DNA of 64,000 bases from Haliclystus octoradiatus. Taxonomy: Eukaryota > Cnidaria > Staurozoa > Stauromedusae > Haliclystidae. The notes under the pieces were generated by a model, which was given only the letters and a program-made list of their open reading frames with translations, made no database searches and was not told the DNA's origin. The stretch lies in NCBI GenBank assembly GCA_916610825.1, contig OU744453.1, positions 19,494,241 through 19,558,240 of the forward strand, written 5' to 3'. Made by a program: the position numbers and the translations under genes. This document shows, piece after piece, positions 22,801 to 31,600 of this stretch; the stretch's first letter is position 1, and every line of letters begins with the position of its first letter.

Positions 22801-23625
22801 GGTATAAAGTATAGAAGCCTAACAATTTTTATATTCTCGGGATATTACAGTGAGCATCATTTGAACAAGCTTATCCCACCACAAATTTCATCTACATTTT
22901 GTATGGCTATATTTATTTGTACAAAAACACAATCAAAATGTGCTCAGGTCAGGTTGTGTTGTCTTGTGTAGGTCTTTGTGTATTTCCTTGTCCTTGTAAT
23001 GTTGCCTTTAACCCCCTCCCGGATATAGTCAAAAAGCATTGGCAGGACTAGAATCATTGTGTCCAAGGATAAAACTGGATAGAATTGAATAGCCAACAAG
23101 AGAAGCACAAATCAATTTGAGTTGAAGAAGTAATAACCTGTTTCTAGTCAGTCAATTAATAAATTAATTATGAAATTACCCGTGCAATAATCACGCCACA
23201 TGCTTAGCTACGCACGTTCCAAGTCAAAGGATTATTCCCCCTAATCAATACTAAATAATGCAGATGAAAGGACGAGGAGAAATTAAATCACGACCACAAG
23301 CCAGGGCCTAGCCTACACAGTAGTCCAAGTCAGCCAGATATCATACCAGACAGGATAATTAAATAGTTACCAGCTCTAGTTACAGGAATACAGGAATAGT
23401 TACAGGAAAGACCTCCATGGCATGCCCAGATTAAGTAAGATTCCATAAGAACAATATAATGTAAAGGTGATGATATACTTACAAATTACAGTAGAAAAGT
23501 AATGAAGCAAAAGCATTAATAATTCCCCATTTTACAGATAAATCTGATCTGGTGCGAAGGGAAATTATCCCTTGTGCTTCTTCAATTTTCGGCGAATGCA
23601 GCCGACGAATCATTGTCGTTTTCAT
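6887..23625 (-). CDS. TMEM209: TMEM209 homologue, nuclear-envelope membrane protein (17 exons)
   Basis: Exons in transcription order: 23625-23483, 19527-19469, 18995-18864, 17715-17474, 17187-17096, 16392-16355, 14998-14912, 13641-13452, 12661-12610, 12172-12110, 11673-11577, 10936-10811, 9760-9663, 9471-9357, 8883-8792, 8175-8102, 6944-6887. All junctions are GT..AG, phases agree throughout, and the sum is 1758 nt = 585 codons plus stop (human protein 561). Two membrane segments lie near the N-terminus (VKWGIINAFASLLFYC; LSLAVIFFFNAITNLYYYV), followed by a Ser/Pro-rich middle. The conserved C-terminal domain includes WIAETILDKVVKEIQ, PYLDMGNNQEYIVERLK, IVMHLFNTYMDTQLP and VNLGLSGINILWI, each matching TMEM209 closely. 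The family is reported at the nuclear envelope with nuclear-pore proteins. The start at 23625 follows an in-frame TAA; ATG 23613 has better context and could be used instead. Intron 1 holds a 1.78-kb transposon-like element. Confidence 0.93.
7102..7278 (+). mobile_element. MITE family A (CAGTGAAACCTGTATATAACGG), TA-flanked
   Basis: This 177-bp element begins CAGTGAAACC and ends GGTTTGACTG, an imperfect terminal inverted repeat, with TA on each side. CAGT ends and TA duplications are the mark of Tc1/mariner-derived MITEs. Internally it carries a second set of near-inverted blocks (GACAGGTGGCC). It lies 3' of the TMEM209 penultimate exon. Confidence 0.85.
8486..8659 (-). mobile_element. MITE family A copy, reverse
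   Basis: The reverse-oriented relative of the 7102 copy, starting CAGTCAAACCTG and ending GGTTTCACTG with TA at both borders. It sits in a TMEM209 intron. With 7102-7278 it forms an inverted pair 1.2 kb apart that could fold in the transcript. Confidence 0.85.
9027..9082 (+). mobile_element. GTTCATGAAC foldback family fragment
   Basis: A partial copy of the palindromic element: the CCCCTGTGAAAAACAGTTC terminus is followed by one GTTCATGAAC unit. It lies in a TMEM209 intron. A second, shorter fragment lies at about 9550-9600. Confidence 0.6.
9847..9882 (+). repeat. AAT microsatellite
   Basis: An interrupted AAT trinucleotide run in a TMEM209 intron. Confidence 0.8.
10209..10735 (+). repeat. 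Minisatellite of about 76-bp units derived from the GTTCATGAAC family
   Basis: The block TTCATGATCTGGTTGTTCAT recurs near 10297, 10404, 10480, 10553, 10630 and 10704, a spacing of about 76 bases after one irregular first interval. Each unit also carries TGAACTTTTGAGCAATTTCA and a GTTCATGAA core. The array lies in the TMEM209 intron just downstream of the exon at 10811. Confidence 0.85.
13139..13355. mobile_element. Near-perfect palindromic foldback element, GTTCATGAAC family
   Basis: This 217-bp element starts CCCCTGCGAAAAACATTTC and ends with its reverse complement. The two halves pair almost without mismatch around a centre near 13245, and AT/TA-rich sequence flanks both ends. The interior is a tandem of GTTCATGAACT 11-mers. 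It is the cleanest copy of the family in the window and sits in a TMEM209 intron 97 bases from an exon. High arm identity implies recent insertion or arm correction. Confidence 0.9.
15101..15277 (+). mobile_element. MITE family A copy
   Basis: 177-bp copy with CAGTGAAACC and GGTTTGACTG ends and TA borders, very close in sequence to the copies at 7102 and 40257. It lies in a TMEM209 intron. Confidence 0.85.
15641..15861. repeat. Foldback with perfect 31-bp arms
   Basis: The sequence at 15641-15671 is the exact reverse complement of 15831-15861, separated by 159 bases containing a CAT-rich run. It is probably the ends of a small non-autonomous element in a TMEM209 intron. Confidence 0.7.
16606..16817 (+). 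mobile_element. SINE family B with tRNA-like head and poly-A tail
   Basis: GGTGTAGTGGCTAGGGTG resembles an A box and GGTTCAATCCC a B box. The body carries GGAAGGGCATCCGGC, a motif common in invertebrate tRNA SINEs, and ends in a 22-base A tail. This is the most complete copy; diverged relatives lie at 35583, 37949, 39340 and 51084. It lies in a TMEM209 intron. Confidence 0.7.
16894..17035 (+). mobile_element. GTTCATGAAC foldback family copy
   Basis: Several (A/G)TTCATGAAC units (one as AGTTCATGTACC) surround AATGGCCCAGTG blocks, as in the other copies. It ends 60 bases from the TMEM209 exon at 17096. Confidence 0.65.
18183..18359 (-). mobile_element. MITE family A copy, reverse
   Basis: A 177-bp copy in the CAGTCAAACC...GGTTTCACTG orientation with TA at both borders, in a TMEM209 intron. 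Confidence 0.85.
19892..21669. mobile_element. Non-autonomous DNA transposon with long terminal inverted repeats, TTAA-flanked
   Basis: AGTGGGAATAAACCCCCAGA at the left is matched by its reverse complement at 21669. The arms continue about 170 bases at high identity and decay over another 80-100. TTAA occurs on both sides (19888-19891 and 21670-21673), the target-site choice of piggyBac-like elements, although the ends are not the usual CCC. The 1.2-kb interior has no open frame of note, so it would need a transposase in trans. It lies in TMEM209 intron 1. Confidence 0.85.
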
Positions 23626-24129
23626 TTACAATGCAGTTTAGTATCGTTAAAATGCATCCATGTTTCTATCTTAGGTCTTTGTAAAGGTAAATGTAAGAAA
23701 ATAAATGATAAATTAGTAAAAGATGTTCAATTTTCAGCCATTTTTGTGCATTTTTCAAGTACAAACTAAAATCCCGCACTTTAAAACATGTCGAGGCTGA
23801 CAGAGAAAATGTACGAGGCTTCCCGCGCTAATCGATAAACAAAACCACAACAAATCGATTCTAAAACTACAAAAAAAATATCTCTTCACTAATTTATAAT
23901 CTATCTTACACATATTTACAAGTAATAGTATGATACATCTGTTATAAAATTAAAATATCATGCTAAAACGCAGTTATAATTTTATGTCTTCGCCATATAA
24001 TGGCACAATGGTGGTGTTGCTACTACGTAGCAAAATTTTTTGCTTTCTTTCAAAGTTCATTTTTAATAAATTTGTAAATTATTTCACATTGCATCGTTTT
24101 TAAATAAGTAAGAAACTTTGGCTTGTTCC

Positions 24130-24375
24130 TTAATAGTGTGTAATTGTTCTGCTATATGTTATCATCAGTTCATCCCCAATTGAGATAAGTTGACGGGCAA
24201 TCTCTTTAGCAGCGCTTTCATTATTTTCCTGTTGATTTGCCAACGTGGTTTGTTCATCGCTCGTATTATTTGTAAATTCTTCGTGATTTTCTTTCAGATC
24301 TAGACTGCTGTCTTTTGCTTGATTCATTTGATTTGATTTCATTGATAATTAATTGTATCTTCAAAATTTCCTTAT
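24130..24375 (-). CDS. Small BH3-motif protein (coding exon, CDS 24130-24342)
   Basis: The exon opens at an acceptor TTTCTTATTCCAG|AT (24375), has a short 5' UTR, starts at ATG 24342 and stops at TAA 24130-24132, giving 70 residues with no downstream donor nearby. The second ATG at codon 6 is an alternative start. Residues about 1-45 are acidic, Asn/Gln-rich and unstructured-looking. Residues about 49-60 read IARQLISIGDEL. This fits the BH3 pattern h-x3-L-x2-h-G-D-x-h at every key position and resembles the BIM ('IAQELRRIGDEF') and BAK ('VGRQLAIIGDDI') helices. No BH1 or BH2 follows, so a BH3-only protein is the simplest reading: such proteins bind BCL-2-family grooves to promote apoptosis. 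An upstream non-coding exon is implied but not located. The neighbour TMEM209 begins 505 bases downstream on the same strand. Confidence 0.6.
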
Positions 24376-25645
24376 CTGGAATAAGAAATAAATAACTGTT
24401 TGTTTTGGTAAGTCTGATCGTTTAAGTCGTAAGACAATAGTGGCATCGAATGTTCTAGAATAGCCGGATCAAAACAATGACACCACAATCAACAAATTAA
24501 AACAAATTCCGTTACACAAACAACCAAAGGTCTTATAAAAATTATGACTCCTCCAGATGTTAAAATAGACCGAACTATACCGTAATCAATTAAATTGTAA
24601 TAATTTATTTTGTACAATTTATTTCATATTTTGTTTTACTTGAAAAGAGACGTTATTACTGGATTACTTCCAATATAAAATGACGTCAACAATAAAAGAC
24701 ACCAACCTTAAATTTGTAAATAGGAAAATGAAGTTCTTATCTTTGCTTTTTATCTTTAAAAATTTCCAGTTGTACATAGAGCTGGGATGTGTTGTTGTAT
24801 AATCAAAATCTTTTCCAAAATTACTCAATGAATATTTTTTGTGAAAAAAAACGTACAGGAAATCAAAGTCGTGACGCGTTTTCAAAAACGTAAAGAGTCG
24901 TAAATAACAAAACAAAGCACTATGGGATTATTCATTGAGATATTTCAGCAATCACGTGTCACGTGCCATTTATTAGTTCTTAATTTGATTGGTTTAAAAT
25001 ATTCATGTTTACGAATTTACGGACATCCGAGAGGAAGATATGCAGACATGCCCAAACAGTTCCTGAACTTCAACGTTGCAAATTAAATTTACCTGTTAAA
25101 TCCGTCTTTGAATGATCAAAAATAAAAATTTTACACTTCAAAATTGCCCCCATTTCTTTGAAAGCATCTCGAAATTGAATTTCTGTTTTCGTGATGAATT
25201 TGTAAATTTGCTTTGAAATTCATTGACTTTGGAATTATTGTGGCGTAGTGGTCAAGTCATTGAGATTAAATATATTTTTAGACACAAAATATAAACAAAG
25301 TTTTTGTACGTTTTATAAGCACAGGGCATCCAAGCTGCAAACCACAGGGATCTCGAACATAAAATACACCAAAAATACTTCGGCAATATTTTGCATGAAT
25401 GTCATGTTATGTTTTTTCATTTTTCCTAAAGATATTTTACAAAGGTACATGTTTTAGCTGGTCAAATTTATATTAGTTTATGCTATAGAAGCTATGGATC
25501 AGATTTATATTTTATCAAATAATCTTTGAAATTTGAATACTGGCTAATCTCTATTTAATTGGGTTTTTACAGCTGTCCTTTTGAAGTTGGCCTGGCTTAT
25601 TTTTCGTGTTCCGGAGTAAATGAGTAAATTTTGAATTTATACAAG
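24376..25645. promoter_or_regulatory. Divergent control region between the BH3 gene and CADPS
   Basis: TGACGTCA at 24681-24688 is a perfect CRE palindrome. CACGTG occurs twice, at 24953-24958 and 24960-24965, giving TCACGTGTCACGTG, a tandem E-box as bound by USF/MYC/MITF-TFE factors. Both genes face away from this stretch, so the sites could serve either. CADPS is neuronal/endocrine in other animals, where CREs are common. I see no coding exon here; the non-coding first exon of the BH3 gene should lie within it. Confidence 0.5.
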
Positions 25646-28600
25646 ATGATTGAGCCGTCGAGCAGCTCAGAATCAGAAAATGAAGACGATTTAAATCCAG
25701 CTGATTCGTTTAATGATGGAAAACTACAAGACAGTGACTCTTTGAGCATCGCTTCTGGCTCAAATTTAACACAGCAAGCTCCCTTATCAGCAAGAAACTC
25801 AAGAGAAAGTCCGAAACCGCTATCACATGCACCCTCTATAACTTCATTAAATTCTTTACAGGAAAATAATAATTACGATGAAGATGCAGAACGAAAAGAA
25901 AGGTTACAAATATATGTATTTGTTTCTAGATGTATTGCATATCCTTTTAACGCAAAACAACAAACTGACATGCCGCGTAGACAAAATAAAGTAACAAAGC
26001 AAAACTTAGTAGCAGTCAAAGAAAGATTTACTGCATTTTTAAATGGACAAACTAATATTATTGCAGATGAAGCGTTCCGTAATTCCGTTCTTATTTATCA
26101 TGAGAGTTTTCTATCTTGTGACCGTGTTGCTAAGATGGTAAATAGTGGGGGTTACTCATCTAGTGATTTTAGAGAAATTTTTAAATCAAATATTGAGAAA
26201 AGAGTTAGGAGTCTTCCAGAGATAGAAGGACTCAGTAAGGAAACCGTCTTGACATCTTGGATGGCAAAATTTGATGCTATTTACAGAGGTGATGAAGATC
26301 AAAAAAGAACACCATCTCGATTAGCTGCAACCGCTGCATCAGAATTAATATTATCAAAAGAACAGTTATACGAAATGTTTCAGCAGATCTTACAAGCGAA
26401 GAAATATGAACATCAAAGTTTATTCAATGCTTTAATGGTTAGTAGATGTAGATACAATGGTATGCAAATGGTTATTGGTTGCAACATCACTACAATATTA
26501 ATTCATCGATACACACAAAATGAGTTGAATGTCATATGGCGACGCCCCCTCTTTTTTCATGACCTTCCCAAACAGAAATGAAATTGCAAAAAACGAACCC
26601 CTCAGGCATAATTGTGTAATTAGGCCTGTAGTATACTTAAACTAATGAAAAAGATGCGAACCGCTATAGTTGTGTTCAGATCAGGGTCGCCGGGGCAAAA
26701 CTAAAGAGGCAGAGAAACAGGACACTTTTTCCAGTTTTTGGCCTTCCTATTTTAAGCTATCTCATGTTTCAGGCTATGCATATAGCAGTATAACTATATA
26801 ATATTAAGGTAGAGGAATCAGCTACCTCCATTGCCCCCGCGGAGGAGGATCCACGGATTTGGATCAAGCATAAATTCTGCAATCAAACATTGATCAAACA
26901 TATCACCACGAAATAGTTTGACGACCCTCATTTTGTGAATCATTATAATTTCGATAGCATCTACAATTTGTAAGGTTTACGTGTCAAAGATTTCAAGTAA
27001 CTTTGCGTTGCTGTCAGGGACCATAGCCCTTGGAATTCTAGATCAAATTCAGAAGAAAATTTATATTAAAGAAAGCTCAACACAATATTCAGAAGAACAA
27101 GTTTAAATTTTGGTAGGATTCCAGAAGGATTAGGATTAAGATTAAGATTAGGATTGGGATTAGGATTAGGATTCCTTTTTAGGCTCAACTTTTTTCACAC
27201 AATGGGTTGCTGTATTTGATGGATGTTTGATCAATTGGCAATTTGTCGTTCAAATTGAATTAAACGTGACCCCTCTCTTGCCCATATTTCGATTGTTGCT
27301 TGTGCGATTGTTTGATTGATAAAAATCTGAATTACTGTATCTAACATCAAGCAGGAAACATAAATTGTTTGGCATAATAAGCAAACCAACCCTGCAGATA
27401 CTGTAAAACTAAATCTGAGAAATTGGCTATATCCATTTCCATGGAGGATTAGCTCAGATGGCAGAGCAACCGAACTTCAGATCGGATCATATCTGATCGA
27501 CCGTGGTTCAAATCCCCCGAAGTTCAACTCAGCCTTGACTTTATCTGAAACATCAACTGAGTACCATCTGAGGATGGCAGATGGAATGGTCCAGAGGGAA
27601 TTGCATTGTGAGTAGCTGCGGCGCATCGTTGCGCATTGACAATCGAGACCTATCTGCCATGAAATCTATTGAAATTGATCTGCAGTGTCGCGGCTGAGAT
27701 CAACAAAGAGCATTTAAAATCATTGCTCTCGGCAAAAAAAAGCCACTCATCTAGAAATAGAGGAGTGGTACGGGTGCCTTCGGTAGGGTGACACCGTCTA
27801 CATTACTTTTATTTTGTATTGTTGAAAAGAGGCACTCGCGTATTGCTCAATTAAACTTAACCTACACTAATTTTAATAGGAATATTACATTATAACTCCA
27901 GAAAAAGCTTGATTGAATCCAAATATCAAATGAATTTCTTTTTTATTTCCACTCAAATTCTATCGCTCTTCTCGCCGTCAGAAGTATATGATATCTCATT
28001 ATTTGTTTGGAGCGTGAGTTTATCATGTATCCATGTGTTGATTCATTTTTTTTATAGCTTGATAATGCTGATGAACAGGCTGCTTGTATTCGCCGAGAAC
28101 TTCATGGACGACTAAAGGCATTAGAAGTACCAAACAAAGCAGTGAGTAATCAATCAATATAATTTATTTCATCATGTATATCAGCGATAAATCAAAAACA
28201 CAGGTATTTGCAACAGTTTCAATATAATACCTGTGTTTTTGATTTATCGCTGATATACATGATGAAATATAATCAAAGTATTACCTATTCTATCAATATA
28301 ATTTATGATATCAATAAAAACTTTATATACAGAATGTGTCCGTAGGTGTTGTTTTGCGAGACACCAGCCCATGGAGTGCGTATGAATAGCTAACCAGGTT
28401 TGAATCTAAGTGCTTGATATAGTCTAGATCTAACACTCATTGCCATCATCATCATTTCGGGCTTGAATGAGAATCAATACTGTAGGCCTACCAACTAAAC
28501 CGTTGCCAACCAATCTTCAATTCAAATTGTCTTTATTCTGTTTAGAGGAAACGTGGTTTCATTCATAAGAACATGGAAGGAATTTACATAGAAGAACAGA

Positions 28601-31600
28601 AAGCGTTAATTAATCAGTTGATGGGAAATTTAGAAAGTTTTCCTGTTGGTAAAACTGGATCTGATGGAAAGTCAGCTCTTTACAAGATGAGAAAGTAAGC
28701 GATTGTTTCCTCCAGCAGATCTAAATGTCAAAAAAGACCCCAAATGGAGGTGCGCATTAGAGGTCTTCATTGCATCGGATCAGGCATTAGTACTGCGAAT
28801 GTTTGCATAAAATTTCGACCCAAATCTGATCTGAACCCATTAATCTAGAAAAATTCTGTTCTATTAATAATTTATTAATATCAAGGGTATTGAGTGTGAA
28901 ATGAATATAATAAATTGAATATGAAAAGTCTAATCTAATCTAAACATAAAAGAAATCATTGAGAAATAAATTTTATGAACATGTTCTGTTTTTTTTTTAT
29001 AGAGTTCAAAATAATGCTATCTCGATGATGGAAGTTCCAGAAGATAGCGAAGCACTCATGAATAAAGTGGTTGTTGGACTAACGTTTAATTTACAGGTAT
29101 AATTATCATTGTTATTTTACTGTTCATTAACGATGTCTAAATAGTATTCTATTTAATGAACCCTGTAGATATAGAATAGGATAGAAATATATTTCAATCA
29201 TTGAAACAAAGCAAATTAATTAGATTACAGGAAACGTTTTACATAGATATATGTGTAGCTACAATGATTGAGGTCACCCCTTAACATCGATATATGTGTA
29301 GCTACAATGATTGAGGTCACCCCTTAACATCGATATATGTGTAGCTACAATGATTGAGGTCACCCCTTAAGCATTGCAGCTTGTTTATTGGGGGACTCAT
29401 TATTTATATAGGTCACTTGTCTATAGCATTCAGTTTCTCTACATCTCATAGCTGCCTGTTATAGCCTGGTTTCCATATAGCAAATTTGCCTGCGTCGTTG
29501 CCGGGGACATTTGCCTGGGTCAAAGCCGTAGACATTTAATGATCTTTTTCTATTGTTTTGACCGGATATCATTTGTCTTGCCTGACTGATTTCAAAGTTG
29601 GAGTGAGTTCAACTTTGAAATGACGCAGGCAAAACTAATGATATCCGGTCGAAACAATAGAAAAAAAGATCATTAAATGTCTACGGCTTTGACCCAGGCA
29701 AATGTCCCCGGCAACGACGCAGGCAAATTTGCTATATGGAAACCAGGCTTATATACCTACAGTCTCCATCGTATCGTTTGAATCATTGTTTGTTTTATTT
29801 CCTGTTTCTGTTGAATTAAAATATACTTTTAAAATTGTATTGTTTTATGGTATCAAATTTCAACAACAGATATGTACTGATCTTATATTTTCTTATCGTA
29901 GGTTGTTGTAAAAGAAGCATGTGGTCTTGAAGTTTTACCATCGAATAGAGTTGTTTTTGTTGTGATGGAGGTACAGATAGCACATTTAGAAGTATTCAAA
30001 TTATTCAAATTTAAGATAATCTTTTTCAAGATAAGTAACTTTTGAAATATTTAAACTTGAAATAAAATTTCTCAAGATAAGATATTTTGAAATATTCAAA
30101 CTTGAGATAAAAATTTTCAAGATAAAATATTTGATAATATTCAAACTTTCAAGTTAAGATTTCTCAAGATAAGATATTTGAAAATATTCAAACATATAAG
30201 ATAACATTTCTTGAGATAAGTTATTTGAAATACCGGTATTCATAACTCAATTAAGTGTTTTCTTCCTTACTGAGCAATAGCATAACCTGTGCATGAATTC
30301 TATGCAGCCTATTTACAAGTTGCATGCTACCTTGATATTGTAATGTGCAGCAGTGATAGCCTATATATTTTTCGTTTGTCTTTACATTTCAGCTTGAAGG
30401 TGATGCTAAACTACAAACTGACCAAGCCGAAGCAGGCAAGCCAATGTGAGCCAACTTCATTTTTTAAAGCTTTTTATATTATTATTACTATTATTAATTA
30501 TTATTATTATTTGTGTTATTAATCTAAATTGTATATCTTTTAGATGGGAGACTCAGGGTGATTGGACAATCGCACAGCCTTTACCTGTTTTAAAATTACG
30601 TTTAATGGCAGAGAACAATGCGTTGTTGTCATTTGATCACAAAGAATTAGCAAAAGTGAGTTAATGTAAAATTTATTTCAAATCAAAGTATCAGGTCATA
30701 CCATATTTAGGATGATGTACCATAAGGAAGAGACACAACAAGCAGTAATACTCTTGTGGAAAACATTTCAGGGGTTCATGAACAGTTCATGAACGCTAAA
30801 TGGCCCAATTTTCATTTACTTTTTTTATGAACTGCTCTTGAAAGCTGGACCATTAAACATACATGAACTGTTTTCACAGGAATGGCTGATCTTATTATTT
30901 ATCTATTGTCTGGCAAACGTTGTAAAGAAGCCCGGGATTATAAAATTGTTAATTAATTTTCAAAACATGGCAATACCCATTCCGCGTTAATTGAGTCATC
31001 ACTTTGTATTCATTCAAACAATTCAAACTGATCATATGTTTTCGACATTTCACACTTGAGCAAACAAAAGACTTCAACGTAATTAGATTGTGTTTGATAG
31101 CGTCAGCTTCGAAATACGTAAACTATTCATGCAGACATTTGTTTTGAAATCTCTTGTCTACAAAATACTACAGTATCAAAGAAATAAGGGACAAAATATA
31201 CAAAGTGGATGTTGTATGTTAATGTTCACTTATTCATTTTGGCTGTTATTTTGGGCTGTCTTATAATCTTGCTAATATGGTACATCACAAACTGTGAGTA
31301 AAACCTACAAAATAATCTCTATAATCTATATACTGTACTAAGAAACAGTGCAATGGTAACTTTAGTTTAACCATGCTTAACTTTGTGTGTAATCATTATT
31401 TAATTATTTTTATCTTTTTGAAATAAAAATTGTCTGACTTTTTGTTACCAAGGTTACAATATCTCCACATTGTGGTCTATCTGACGCCTATGAATGGTAT
31501 CCAATGGTTGCGAGTAAAGGATGGGGCGGCGACAAAGTGAGGCTGTTGGTTTCTGTGAAAATGGAGAAGCCACAAATTGTGAAGAAATGTGGGTACGTAT

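Noticed and set aside
27128..27176. Interstitial telomere
   Set aside because: The hexamer is GGATTA/AGATTA, not TTAGGG, and only about eight units are present; a simple microsatellite is enough.
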